Below are positions 1-9,115 of a DNA stretch of 32,212 bases, piece after piece. Under the pieces are notes generated by a model. It was not told the DNA's origin, did no database searches, and saw nothing but the letters and a program-made list of their open reading frames with translations. Each line of letters opens with the position of its first letter. Position 1 is the first letter of the stretch. Location of the stretch: contig JALHNK010000020.1 in the NCBI GenBank assembly GCA_022843565.1, forward strand, positions 1 through 32,212, given 5' to 3'. The position numbers and the translations under genes are program-made. This DNA comes from Phycisphaerales bacterium (lineage in GTDB: Bacteria > Planctomycetota > Phycisphaerae > Phycisphaerales > UBA1924).

Positions 1-209
1 AACCGACACATCGCCTCCGCAAACGGCTGCGGCCGCCCAGAGCACAACGTCACCATCGGCCGATCGCCCAGATCCACCGCCAGCCGGTTGTGCTCTGCCA
101 CCTTGCTCAAGTTCACGATGTCAAACGCGCGCTGCCCCTCGCTGACCAGACACCCGTCAATATCGCACAGCACCAAGTCGTATTGTCGCAAAGGCAAAGT
201 CCCCGGCAT
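1..209 (-). CDS. HAD-superfamily phosphatase, N-terminal part (cut by window edge)
   Basis: The minus strand starts with ATG at 209 and reads without a stop off the left edge (69 codons visible). Residues 10-22 read YDLVLCDIDGCLV, which contains the HAD motif I DxDG: the first Asp is the nucleophile and the second the general acid/base. A later CSGRPQPF stretch resembles the 'TGR' segment after motif I in Cof-type and sugar-phosphate phosphatases. The substrate cannot be told from this fragment. A GGAG lies only three bases before the ATG, which is short but leaves no better start. The CAGTGGT tandem array begins just upstream, so the array lies in the 5' leader or promoter. obg lies upstream on the same strand about 270 bases away. 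Confidence 0.8.
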   Translation of the reverse strand, partial: MPGTLPLRQYDLVLCDIDGCLVSEGQRAFDIVNLSKVAEHNRLAVDLGDRPMVTLCSGRPQPFAEAMCR

Positions 210-217
210 CGTCTCCC

Positions 218-306
218 CAGTGGTCAGTGGTCAGTGGTCAGTGGTCAGTGGTCAGTGGTCAGTGGTCAGTGGTCAGTGGTCAGTGGTCAGTGGTCAGTGG
301 TCAGTG
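218..306. repeat. Perfect heptanucleotide tandem array (CAGTGGT), 12.7 copies
   Basis: CAGTGGT begins at 218 and recurs every 7 bases without a change to 301, followed by CAGTG. The array lies between obg and the HAD gene, about 9 bases upstream of the HAD start codon. A perfect short-unit array is prone to slippage. It belongs to the same TCAGTNN family as the degenerate arrays at 1937-1967, 2414-2448 and 23990-24021. Confidence 0.97.
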
Positions 307-334
307 TGCTCCGTCGAAACCGTCGGTTGTTCTT

Positions 335-433
335 CAGCCCGGAGGGCTGCTCGAAAGTAGCCGGGGCTGGAAGCGAGTCTTCGAGCGACACCCCCGGTCA
401 CGCATTCATGTCCTTCGCACCCCGAAGGGGTGC
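335..433. repeat. Pair of small GC-rich palindromes (REP-like)
   Basis: There are two short perfect hairpins in the obg-HAD spacer. CAGCCC-gga-GGGCTG is at 335-349 and GCACCCC-gaa-GGGGTGC is at 417-433. Neither is followed by a T-tract, so they look like dispersed REP-type palindromes rather than intrinsic terminators, although they lie downstream of the obg stop at 479. Confidence 0.6.
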
Positions 434-478
434 TCCTTCAGAGGCCCATTCAACAGACCATGGGCAGCACTCAGCACT

Positions 479-1967
<1,489 letters not shown>

Positions 1968-2037
1968 CCAAAGCAGCCGCGATCAGGGCGCGGGCGAAAG
2001 TTCAAGGTTCGCACCGTGCGCGGTCGATTCGCCCGAG

Positions 2038-2403
2038 ATGCAGGACTTCCGGAAGCTCGTCGTGTGGGAGAAGTCGCACGCGTTCACGATCCGCGTCTAC
2101 GGCGCGACGCGAGCGTTTCCGAAGGAGGAACTCTTCGTCCTCACGAGCCAGTTCCGGCGCGCAGCAAGCAGCATTCCGACGAATATCGCCGAGTCCTGCG
2201 GACGAACGTCAAACGCCGATCGCGCACGATTTCTGGATATGGCCGTTGGTTCGTGCTGCGAGGCCGAGTATCAGATCCATCTCGCCACCGACCTCGGATA
2301 CATCGACAAGCCCAACGCAACCGACCTCACCGCAGCGGTGCAGGAACTCCGCAAGATGCTCGCGGCCTATCTCGCCCGCCTCCGCACCTCAACACCGCGT
2401 TGA
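2038..2403 (+). CDS. Four-helix bundle protein (S23 / 23S rRNA intervening-sequence protein family)
   Basis: This 121-residue protein begins MQDFRKLVVWEKSHAFTIRVY and contains FPKEELFVLTSQFRRAASSIPTNIAE, GRTSNADRARFLDMAVGSCCEAEYQ and a closing helix with LRKMLAAYLARL. These are hallmarks of the S23/IVP four-helix-bundle family, first known from ORFs inside intervening sequences of 23S rRNA genes. The same fold occurs in Avd, the accessory protein of diversity-generating retroelements. The biochemical role is not established. The reading frame stays open upstream to 1882, but the ATG at 2038 gives exactly the family N terminus. No clear Shine-Dalgarno is seen. The gene is antisense to its neighbours obg and pilZ and is enclosed by 48-bp inverted repeats. 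No reverse transcriptase or rRNA is adjacent. Confidence 0.92.
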   Translation: MQDFRKLVVWEKSHAFTIRVYGATRAFPKEELFVLTSQFRRAASSIPTNIAESCGRTSNADRARFLDMAVGSCCEAEYQIHLATDLGYIDKPNATDLTAAVQELRKMLAAYLARLRTSTPR

Positions 2404-2413
2404 CCGCATCAGC

Positions 2414-2448
2414 TCTGCTGACAACTGAAAACTGACCACTGACAACTG
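2414..2448. repeat. Degenerate TCAGTNN heptamer array (right arm, inverted)
   Basis: CTGACAA, CTGAAAA, CTGACCA and CTGACAA follow each other at 7-base spacing. The array is the reverse complement of the left-arm type at 1934-1967 and closes the cassette 10 bases after the S23 stop codon. Confidence 0.85.
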
Positions 2449-2472
2449 GCCGCTTGCGGCTGAAGGCTCCCC

Positions 2473-2883
2473 TTACGCCGCGCGGCGATACCGCCCCGTC
2501 CTCAGCTCACCAAGCAACCGCTCACGATCGCCCGCTCGCGCAAACCGCGTGAACACCGCGGCCATCTTCACCGGGCCGGGCTCATCCTCGTCCTCGATCC
2601 ACACGACGTTGGCGAACACGAACACCGCGCGCCCGGGGCCGGTCCCGCTGTTGTGCATCGTCGGCAGCATGATCTGCATCGCGATCGTTGTGCCCGGCTC
2701 GATGCCGCGATCGGCCTCGAACCGCAGCCCGCCCTCGCTGATGTCGTAGCCGAACCCGTCGATGTCAAAAACCTCGTTCTCCAGCAGACGCAGCTTCAAG
2801 GGCGAGTAGCCCGCCATCAACTCAAATCGAGGAAATCGACGACGCTCGGCACCCTGCGGCTCAGGATCGATGGTGATCTTCAT
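2473..2883 (-). CDS. PilZ-domain protein
   Basis: This 136-residue protein consists of little more than one PilZ domain, a usual receptor for cyclic di-GMP. The ligand-binding signature is present: an arginine cluster RRRFPRFE with R15-xxx-R19, and DISEGG at 47-52 (D/N-x-S-x-x-G). No enzymatic domain or membrane segment is present, so it probably acts as a free c-di-GMP-responsive adaptor; its target is unknown. The ATG at 2883 was chosen over upstream starts because the PilZ motif begins about 14 residues after it and a GAGG lies upstream. The gene follows the PEP-CTERM gene on the same strand after about 96 bases, in which no other signal was recognised. Confidence 0.85.
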   Translation of the reverse strand: MKITIDPEPQGAERRRFPRFELMAGYSPLKLRLLENEVFDIDGFGYDISEGGLRFEADRGIEPGTTIAMQIMLPTMHNSGTGPGRAVFVFANVVWIEDEDEPGPVKMAAVFTRFARAGDRERLLGELRTGRYRRAA

Positions 2884-2979
2884 TTTCGGGCCTCGCTCTT
2901 GCAACGGCTTCTCAGACCCGCGGCACACGCCGCGATCGCCTGTCGCCAAAAGAGCTATCGGCCCTTGAACGCCCTGACT

Positions 2980-3672
2980 TCAGCCAACCCGCCGACGACG
3001 CGCACCCGCCGCAAGCATCCCCAGTCCCCCAACCACCGCCGCGGCGGGCCCCGGCACCGCCTGGATCGCGCTCACCTGCATCGACATATCGCGCGGCGCA
3101 CCGCCAAAGCCCTGCAACGCGCCCCACGCCCCTCCATACGCCGAATCGCGAAAGAGCGACCCGCTGAGGTTCACCGTCTGCGACTGCGACGGCGCCCACA
3201 TCACCTGCGGCGTAATCCCCGTCGTACCGAACACCGACACCCAGTACTTCGTGCCGCCCGCAAGGCTGAGATTCATGTCGAAGTTCAGATCGAAAACGCG
3301 CATGCCTTCAGACTGGCCGAAGTCCGAGGCGTTCGTGGCAAGCTGCGTGTGGATCAACGACCCCGGCCCCGCGCCAGCGTCGGAGTACACCTCGACGCGA
3401 TAGTTTGAAAGCGACGACCCGATCAGACTGAGAACCGTCGCGCGGATGCGCCAGACGTTCCACGCCTGGCCGTTGCCCGACGCGAGTAGAAAATCGTCGG
3501 CGGTCTTCATCGTCCGCGTCGATGTCGTGATCGACGGGGCGCCGGTCTGCGTGACATAAGGCCACTGCGACCACACAACATCAAGCTGCGCCTGCGCGCC
3601 GCTGGTACACAGCCCGATCCCGAGGGCGAACAGCCCGACACTCGCCGCACGCTTGGTCATCGCTGATCGCAT
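2980..3672 (-). CDS. Secreted PEP-CTERM-type protein, unknown function
   Basis: This 230-residue exported protein has a signal peptide at about 1-28 (hydrophobic GLFALGIGLCTSGAQA, cleavage after AQA). A beta-rich body carries phrases such as NVWRIRATVLSL, YRVEVYSDAGAGPGSLI and AGGTKYWVSVFG, which resemble lectin-like sandwich domains of planctomycete secreted proteins. The C terminus has a VPGP motif, a short hydrophobic helix (AAAVVGGLGMLAAGA) and a run of four arginines. This is the PEP-CTERM sorting layout recognised by the exosortase system and expected to place the protein in the envelope or matrix. A GGAGAGAG stands about 8 bases before the ATG at 3672. The function of the body is not recognised. 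Confidence 0.85.
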   Translation of the reverse strand: MRSAMTKRAASVGLFALGIGLCTSGAQAQLDVVWSQWPYVTQTGAPSITTSTRTMKTADDFLLASGNGQAWNVWRIRATVLSLIGSSLSNYRVEVYSDAGAGPGSLIHTQLATNASDFGQSEGMRVFDLNFDMNLSLAGGTKYWVSVFGTTGITPQVMWAPSQSQTVNLSGSLFRDSAYGGAWGALQGFGGAPRDMSMQVSAIQAVPGPAAAVVGGLGMLAAGARRRRVG

Positions 3673-3957
3673 AGGTCTCTCTCCAGTGCTGGCAACTCGC
3701 CAACACCTTCAAGCTACAACTCAACACCGCGACTTCCCACACACTTGCTCCCATGCCGCCCCAGATCGCGCCACGCGCACCGTCGCGTTCGTCTGCACCT
3801 GCCCGGCTTACCAAGCCCGGTCGAGATCTCGGACCCATGCCCAGCCGCAGCGTCCGCCGCCGATCTCCACCCACGCCGCTCGCACCATCCACTGGCCCGC
3901 CCCGTCGCGTCCCGTCCGCGCCCGCCCTCGCCGTTGGCGGTATCCTCTCCAGCGACC
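3673..3957. other. Divergent intergenic region
   Basis: 285 bases separate the minus-strand PEP-CTERM gene from the plus-strand BamD-like gene and must hold both promoters. No strong -35/-10 pair, palindrome or repeat was recognised by eye. The plus-strand frame of the BamD-like gene stays open back to 3745, but that stretch is Pro/Arg/Ser-rich and unlike protein. Confidence 0.5.
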
Positions 3958-5220
3958 ATGACCACGAACACCACCCAATCCTCGTCGCGCGACGCCTGCC
4001 GCGCTCACCAAGCCCGAACCAGAGCGACCGCAGCGCGCCCGTCGCTGGCACTGCTCGCGTGCGTGCTCGCGCTGCACGCAGGCACCGCGCTTGCGCAGCC
4101 CGCGGCGCCCGCCCCCGCCGCTCCAGCCCCAGCACCATCGGCCCCCGCCGCGCCCACTACGCCGCCAGCGCCGATCGAAGCCGGCATCACCCGCCCGCAG
4201 TTCAAGTTCTCCGCAACCGGCGAGCTCGCACCCACCGCGACGCCCACGCCCGGCAGCGACGAGGCCGTGATCGCCGACGCCCGCCGCATGATCGCCTCCG
4301 GCCAGCCGGCCCAGGCCAAGCTCGCGCTGGACACCTGGCTCCGCGAAAACAGCCAGAGCGGCAAGCCCACCGTCCCCGCCGCGTACCTGGCCCGAGGCGA
4401 CGCGATCTCCCTCGATGGCGACGAGTTCGAAGCCCTCTACGACTACGAGCAGGTCATCCGCTCCTTCCCCGGCTCCAGTGAGTTCCCCCTCGCCGTCGAG
4501 CGCGAGATGGAGATCGGTATCAAGTACATCCAAGGCATGGAACGCCGCGGCTGGTTCGGCCTGCGATGGGTTGACGCCGAAGACGTCGGTCAAGAACTGC
4601 TCATCCGCGTCCAAGAACGCCTCCCCGGCTCGCGCGTCGCAGAGCGCGCCGGCATCGAGCTCGCCGATCACTATTACCGCGAGCGTGACCTCACGCTGGC
4701 CGCCACCGCCTACGAGATGTTCCTTGCGAACTACCCGCTCTCGCCCTATCGCCTGAAGGCGATGCAACGCCGCATCTACGCCAACATCGCCCGCTACAAG
4801 GGCCCGCGATACGACGGCTCGGCCCTCACCGATGCCCGCGTGCTCATCAACCGCTTCCAATCGCTCTACCCGGCTCAGGCTCAGGAGACCGGCCTCGACT
4901 CGGCCCTGCTCACACGCATCGACGAAACCGGCGCACTGCAGATGCTCGAAGTCGCCTCCTGGTACCTCGCCCGAGGTGACGACGCCGCCGCCCGCTACAC
5001 CCTCAAGCGACTCGTCCGAACCCACCCGCTCACCGCCGCCGCCCAGCGCTCGCTCGATGTCCTTAAAGAACGCGGCTGGATGGACGCGCCCACAACTCCC
5101 GCGACACCCGCAGCGCCCGCAGACAGCGCCGCGCCCGCCCCCGCCCCGCCGTCAAGCGCAACCCCATCGCCCGCCGCCCCGTCATCGCCTCCCGCACCCC
5201 CACCGGAGGCCAAGCCTTGA
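3958..5220 (+). CDS. BamD-like outer-membrane assembly/TPR protein
   Basis: This 420-residue protein starts with an N-terminal signal segment (SLALLACVLALHAGTALA, likely cleaved before QPAAP around residue 46). A Pro/Ala-rich linker follows to about residue 75, then tetratricopeptide-like repeats over about 85-355. Phrases such as ALYDYEQVIRSFPGSSEFPLAVEREMEIG split across repeats, with AATAYEMFLANYPLSPYRLKAMQ typical of the BamD/YfiO family that helps fold beta-barrel proteins into the outer membrane. The C terminus is a low-complexity Pro/Ala tail. There is no clear lipobox at the predicted cleavage site, unlike canonical BamD, so this is called BamD-like. The ATG at 3958 directly precedes a normal signal peptide. 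Its stop overlaps the TTG start of the LptE-like gene by three bases (TTGA at 5217-5220), which points to co-translation. Confidence 0.75.
   Translation: MTTNTTQSSSRDACRAHQARTRATAARPSLALLACVLALHAGTALAQPAAPAPAAPAPAPSAPAAPTTPPAPIEAGITRPQFKFSATGELAPTATPTPGSDEAVIADARRMIASGQPAQAKLALDTWLRENSQSGKPTVPAAYLARGDAISLDGDEFEALYDYEQVIRSFPGSSEFPLAVEREMEIGIKYIQGMERRGWFGLRWVDAEDVGQELLIRVQERLPGSRVAERAGIELADHYYRERDLTLAATAYEMFLANYPLSPYRLKAMQRRIYANIARYKGPRYDGSALTDARVLINRFQSLYPAQAQETGLDSALLTRIDETGALQMLEVASWYLARGDDAAARYTLKRLVRTHPLTAAAQRSLDVLKERGWMDAPTTPATPAAPADSAAPAPAPPSSATPSPAAPSSPPAPPPEAKP
5205..5209 (+). promoter_or_regulatory. Ribosome binding site deciding a TTG start
   Basis: A perfect GGAGG lies 7 bases before the TTG at 5217. 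It sits inside the last codons of the BamD-like gene and supports the TTG as the true start of the LptE-like lipoprotein. Confidence 0.8.
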
Positions 5221-5771
5221 CACCATCCGCCGCCCGTTCCGCCCTCGCCTCGATCTCGCTCGGGCTCACACTCGCGCTCAGCGCCTCCCTCGCCATCCTC
5301 CCCGGCTGCGCGTCAGACCCAACCGCCGGCTACTCCTTCCAGCCCACCTTCCGCACCGACATCTCCAGCGTCAACGTCCAGATGTTCGAGAACGAGACCT
5401 ACTTCCGCGGCCTTGAGTCCGAGCTCACCAGCGCCGTCATCACCGAGCTCCGCCGGCAATCGCCCTACAAAATCACCAGCAGCGAGCAGGCCCAGACCAC
5501 GATCACCGGCAAAATCATCCGCGCCGATCTCCGCCGCCTCTCCGTCGGTCGAGACTCCGGCATCGCCGAGGACGTCGCCTTCCTGATGACGATCGACTTC
5601 ACCTGGAAGAACGCCCGCACCGGCAAGGTCATCGTCTCCCGTAAAGAGTTCGCCGCCGCCGAGAGCTTCGTACCCGCTCGCAACGTCGGCGAACCCATCG
5701 AAGCCGGCCAGCAGGCCGCCGTCTCCCGCCTCGCCCGCGATCTGGTGAACGAGCTCCGCTCGGGCTGGTGA
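5217..5771 (+). CDS. lptE: LptE-like LPS-assembly lipoprotein
   Basis: This 184-residue lipoprotein has a hydrophobic signal segment ending in the lipobox LPGC, with the acylated cysteine at 31. The body (SVNVQMFENETYFRGLESELTSAVITE, split by short loops, then ITGKIIRADLRRL and a later VSRLARDLVNELRSGW) matches the LptE family. LptE plugs the LptD barrel and helps insert lipopolysaccharide into the outer membrane. The TTG start at 5217 overlaps the stop of the BamD-like gene and has GGAGG 7 bases upstream; no in-frame ATG would preserve the signal peptide. Pairing with a BamD-like gene and the presence of lpxB in this window fit an LPS-bearing diderm. The main alternative is a general envelope lipoprotein of unknown role. 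Confidence 0.82.
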   Translation: MTPSAARSALASISLGLTLALSASLAILPGCASDPTAGYSFQPTFRTDISSVNVQMFENETYFRGLESELTSAVITELRRQSPYKITSSEQAQTTITGKIIRADLRRLSVGRDSGIAEDVAFLMTIDFTWKNARTGKVIVSRKEFAAAESFVPARNVGEPIEAGQQAAVSRLARDLVNELRSGW

Positions 5772-5946
5772 GAAACTCCCGAGCCGCACCGGAATCCAAG
5801 GCCGACCCGACGACGAACATTCCTCGACACTCCGTCGTACCTCAACTTTGGGGATCGCATCGCCGCGGCAAGCCCTGACGTCCGCCCGCACCGGCTCACC
5901 ACGCTTGTTCGCCTAACCTTAATCGCCGATACACCCTCTCTCGGCC

Positions 5947-5965
5947 GCTTGCCCCTTTGGCAAGC
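5947..5965 (+). promoter_or_regulatory. Hairpin in the ftsH leader
   Basis: GCTTGCC-ccttt-GGCAAGC forms a perfect 7-bp stem with a 5-base loop, ending 30 bases before the ftsH ribosome binding site (GGAAGGA at 5996-6002). No T-tract follows, so it may be a leader structure rather than a terminator for the LptE-like gene. The rest of the 240-base gap at 5772-6012 shows nothing I recognise. Confidence 0.4.
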
Positions 5966-6012
5966 CCTCAAGAAGGCCCGTCGCAACCGTTCGACGGAAG
6001 GAACGCCCGGCT

Positions 6013-8100
6013 ATGGCAGACAATGGCAACTACGACCGTCGCCCCCGCACGCCCAAAGGCCGCGAGGAGCCGGATCAGACCCCGCAAAAGCCCAGCGGCA
6101 ACGGCCCCCCACCCGGCGGCCAAGGCTCGCCGCCCGGCGGCGGCGGCGTTCGCCCCCCACGCGCCCTCTTCTTCATGCTCGCCCTGCTCGTGCTCGGCTT
6201 CTTCCTCATCATCGGCATCTCCGGCTCGGGCATGAGCGCCAAGGAAGTCACCTTCGCCGAGTTCAAAAATCTCGCCAACAGCGGCCAGCTCAAAGAAGAC
6301 GTCGTCTTCCGCGAGAACGGCCTCTACGCCGTAAAAATCGACCCCAAGGACCAGACCGAAAAGGGCCAGGTCTACGTCGAGCTCTTCGGCGACGCCGTCG
6401 TCAACCGCGTCCTGGGCGAAGTCCAAGACCAAACCAAACTCAAGCCCCGCTTCGAGCGCCTCGGCCTCGGCTCCCAGCTCCTGCAATCCCTCATCTACCT
6501 CATCCCCTTCCTCCTCATCCTCCTCATCGGCTGGTTCATCCTCTTCCGCGGCCTCCGCTCCGCCGGCGGCGGGCCCGGCGGCGTGCTCGGCAACTTCGGC
6601 AAGTCGCGCCACAAAATGCTCATGAAAGAAAAGACCGGCGTCACGTTTGACGACGTCGCCGGAATCGACGAAGCCAAAGACGAAGTCGAAGAGATCATCC
6701 AGTTCCTCAAAGCCCCCAAGCGTTTCATGAAGCTCGGCGGGCGCGTCCCCCGTGGCGTTCTGCTCATCGGCGAACCCGGTTGCGGCAAGACCCTCCTGGC
6801 CAAAGCCATCGCCGGCGAGGCCGATGTCCCCTTCTTCTCCATCTCCGGCTCGGACTTCGTCGAGATGTTTGTCGGCGTCGGCGCTAGCCGCGTCCGCGAC
6901 CTCTTCAAACAAGCCAAAGAATCCGCCCCCTGCATCATCTTCCTCGACGAGATCGACGCCGTCGGTCGGCGTCGCGGCGGCGGCTTCACCACCGGCGGCC
7001 ACGACGAGCGCGAGCAGACCCTCAACGCCATCCTCGTCGAGATGGACGGCTTCGCCACCGGCGACGGCGTCATCGTCATCGCCGCCACCAATCGTGCCGA
7101 CGTCCTCGACCCCGCGCTCACCCGCCCGGGCCGCTTTGACCGCCAGATCACCGTGCCACTGCCGGACGTGAAAGGCCGCCTCGAGATCATCCGCGTTCAC
7201 GCCAAGAACAAGAAGCTCGGCCCCGATGTCAACCTCGAGCGCCTCGCCAAGATCACGCCCATGTTCAGCGGCGCCGATCTCTTCGCCCTCATGAACGAGG
7301 CCGCGATCGGCGCGACACTTCAGAACAAGGACTTCATCGAGCAGGAAGACTTCGAAGAAGCCCGCGACAAGATCCGTTACGGGCGCGCCCGCAAGTCTCG
7401 CCAGCGCGAGGCCGACGAGAACAAGCTCACCGCCTATCACGAAGCCGGGCACGCGGTGCTCCAGGTCTTGCTCAAGGACGCCGATCCGCTCCACAAGGTC
7501 ACCATCCTGCCCCGCGGCTCCGCCGGCGGCGCAACCTTCAGCCTCCCCGATAAGGACCGCTACGGCTTCGGCCTCAAGTGGCTCAAGGCCACGATGCGCG
7601 TCGCCTGCGGCGGCCGCATCGCCGAGGCCCGCGCCATGAACGACGCCTCCAGCGGCGCCGTCGCCGACATCTCCACCATCACCCGCATCGCCCACACGAT
7701 GATCGAGGAATGGGGCATGAGCGACAAGCTCGGCTTCGTCCGCTACACCGGCAGCGACACGCGCGAGTCGTACATGCCCGAGCGCCAGTACAGCGAGGCC
7801 ACCGCCAAGCTCATCGACGAAGAGGTCAAACGCATCGTTGACGAGGCCTACGCCGACGCCGAACGCATGCTCACCGAGAACTGGGACAAGGTCGAGGCCG
7901 TCGCCCAGGCGCTCCTCAAATACGAGACCCTCGACGTCGCCGACGTGCTCAAGATCATGCGCGGCGAGCCCATCGGCAAACCCACCGTCTCAGACCTCCT
8001 CGCCGAAGAAGCTCGCCGCAACGCCGCGAACGCACCGCCGCCCGCGACCGACGCCGGCAAATCCGACCTCGGCCCCACCGCGCTCCCCAACCCCGCCTGA
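6013..8100 (+). CDS. ftsH: ATP-dependent zinc metalloprotease FtsH
   Basis: FtsH is a membrane-anchored AAA+ protease that degrades misfolded membrane proteins and selected regulators. The protein has 695 residues. A Pro/Gly-rich cytosolic N terminus covers about 1-48. The first membrane helix (about 51-70), a periplasmic FtsH-ext domain (75-150) and the second helix (158-178) follow. The AAA module has Walker A GEPGCGKT (253-260), Walker B IIFLDE (308-313) and the second region of homology [20 protein letters not shown] (358-377). The peptidase zinc site is HEAGH (476-480), with Asp552 as likely third ligand. The Walker A differs from the common GPPGTGKT but keeps the essential GK-T. A GGAAGGA lies 10 bases before the ATG. 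The gene follows the BamD-like/LptE-like pair after 240 bases, so it may have its own promoter. Confidence 0.98.
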   Translation: MADNGNYDRRPRTPKGREEPDQTPQKPSGNGPPPGGQGSPPGGGGVRPPRALFFMLALLVLGFFLIIGISGSGMSAKEVTFAEFKNLANSGQLKEDVVFRENGLYAVKIDPKDQTEKGQVYVELFGDAVVNRVLGEVQDQTKLKPRFERLGLGSQLLQSLIYLIPFLLILLIGWFILFRGLRSAGGGPGGVLGNFGKSRHKMLMKEKTGVTFDDVAGIDEAKDEVEEIIQFLKAPKRFMKLGGRVPRGVLLIGEPGCGKTLLAKAIAGEADVPFFSISGSDFVEMFVGVGASRVRDLFKQAKESAPCIIFLDEIDAVGRRRGGGFTTGGHDEREQTLNAILVEMDGFATGDGVIVIAATNRADVLDPALTRPGRFDRQITVPLPDVKGRLEIIRVHAKNKKLGPDVNLERLAKITPMFSGADLFALMNEAAIGATLQNKDFIEQEDFEEARDKIRYGRARKSRQREADENKLTAYHEAGHAVLQVLLKDADPLHKVTILPRGSAGGATFSLPDKDRYGFGLKWLKATMRVACGGRIAEARAMNDASSGAVADISTITRIAHTMIEEWGMSDKLGFVRYTGSDTRESYMPERQYSEATAKLIDEEVKRIVDEAYADAERMLTENWDKVEAVAQALLKYETLDVADVLKIMRGEPIGKPTVSDLLAEEARRNAANAPPPATDAGKSDLGPTALPNPA

Positions 8101-8132
8101 TCAACCGCGCATGATCACCCGCGCCCCGCCCT

Positions 8133-8152
8133 CCCCCAGTTCCTACTGGGGG
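8133..8152. repeat. REP-like palindrome
   Basis: CCCCCAG-ttccta-CTGGGGG is a perfect 7-bp stem in the ftsH-DUF695 spacer. It has no T-tract. A related palindrome with a GGGG/CCCC stem and an AGGA/TCCT-type loop occurs at 26197-26221, which suggests a dispersed family. It may also act as a weak ftsH terminator. Confidence 0.6.
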
Positions 8153-8279
8153 TGGTCCCGCGACGCGCGGCGGAGGGGGCAAGACTCCAGAATACTCGTG
8201 GCCACGAACACAGCGTGATCCCCATTCCCTGTCCTTGTCACGTTCGTGTTCACGCTCCCGTTTCCCCCTACCCTCCGCT

Positions 8280-9044
8280 ATGAGCACCGAAGCCGAATGG
8301 GGCGTCTTTCCGTCCGTCGTTGATGACAAGCCCGCGATGGTCGTCAGCAACCTCGCCTTCGGCCGCGCGCCAGACCCAACGCTCACCACACTGATCCACA
8401 TCCGCATGCCACTGGCCGCCGCCGACGAGTTCGGCATGCCCACCGAGGCGGCGATCGAGCCGATGGCCAGCGTCGAAGACGCGGTGATCCCCGTGCTCGA
8501 AAGCCTCGGCGCTCACCACGTCGGCTCCGTCTCCACCGCAGGCGTCCGCCACCTCTACTTCTACTCCAAGTCCGATCGCGGCATCGCCGACGCCCTCCGC
8601 CCCATCGCCGGCCTCTTCCCCAAAACGCCGCCCAGCGCGATGACTCGCCCGGACCCGAAGCACTCGCTCTTCATGACGCAGCTTGCGCCCGATGACTGGC
8701 AGCACCAGTTCATCCTCAACGCCCGCGTGATCGTGGAGCTCTCCGAAGCGGGCGACAATCACGAGGCCGTCCACGACATCGAACACGGAGCGGACTTCGG
8801 CACGCGCCAAGATCGCGACGCGTTCTGCGACGCGCTCACCGCTTCAGAGATCGAGTTTCAGATCGACGGCTCGTCGCTCAACACCGAGCCCGACACGTCA
8901 TCGCCGATGCCGTGGCATGTACGGTTCATCCATCAGGCCGCGATCGATCTCGAATCACTGACCGACACGACCGCGGGCATCATCGATCTCTGCCGCGAAC
9001 ACAACGGCGAGTACGACGGCTGGGGAACGAACCTTGTGAAGTGA
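8280..9044 (+). CDS. DUF695 plus RraB-type protein
   Basis: This 254-residue soluble protein has no signal peptide. The N-terminal part, to about residue 130, reads like DUF695: a WGVFPSVVDDKPAMVV opening, a central acidic VEDAVIPVLESLGAHHVG and a GVRHLYFYSKS ending. The C-terminal part (about 150-254) ends in NGEYDGWGTNLVK and contains GADFGTRQDRDAFCDAL, both typical of the RraB family. RraB in E. coli binds RNase E and alters its activity. Whether this protein touches a ribonuclease is an inference; it could equally be a stand-alone stress protein. The start is the ATG at 8280. No Shine-Dalgarno is evident, and an in-frame start at 8235 would add a non-protein-like segment. It converges on the phytase-like gene. 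Confidence 0.82.
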   Translation: MSTEAEWGVFPSVVDDKPAMVVSNLAFGRAPDPTLTTLIHIRMPLAAADEFGMPTEAAIEPMASVEDAVIPVLESLGAHHVGSVSTAGVRHLYFYSKSDRGIADALRPIAGLFPKTPPSAMTRPDPKHSLFMTQLAPDDWQHQFILNARVIVELSEAGDNHEAVHDIEHGADFGTRQDRDAFCDALTASEIEFQIDGSSLNTEPDTSSPMPWHVRFIHQAAIDLESLTDTTAGIIDLCREHNGEYDGWGTNLVK

Positions 9045-9115
9045 ACGCGAACGCGCACGTGAAACGAGCCAAGGCCGGGTTCCGGTTCTTTTCTCGTTCA
9101 CGTTCCGCGCCGCGG
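9045..9115. terminator. Possible bidirectional terminator between convergent genes
   Basis: The 71-base gap between two convergent stop codons contains CGTGAAACGAG and, further on, CTCGTTCACG. These can pair with one bulged A and enclose a GC-rich middle followed by TTCTTTTC on the plus strand. It is a plausible shared terminator, but the pairing is long-looped and imperfect. Confidence 0.4.

Noticed and set aside
218-306. CRISPR array
   Set aside because: The repeats are contiguous 7-mers without spacers, and no cas gene is in the window.
2038-2403. Diversity-generating retroelement (the four-helix-bundle protein as Avd)
   Set aside because: No reverse transcriptase, template repeat or variable repeat is present; the protein fits the S23/IVP branch better.
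5968-7695. Long minus-strand open frame opposite ftsH
   Set aside because: Antisense of a highly conserved gene; Gly/Ala/Glu/Asp-rich composition mirrors ftsH codons.
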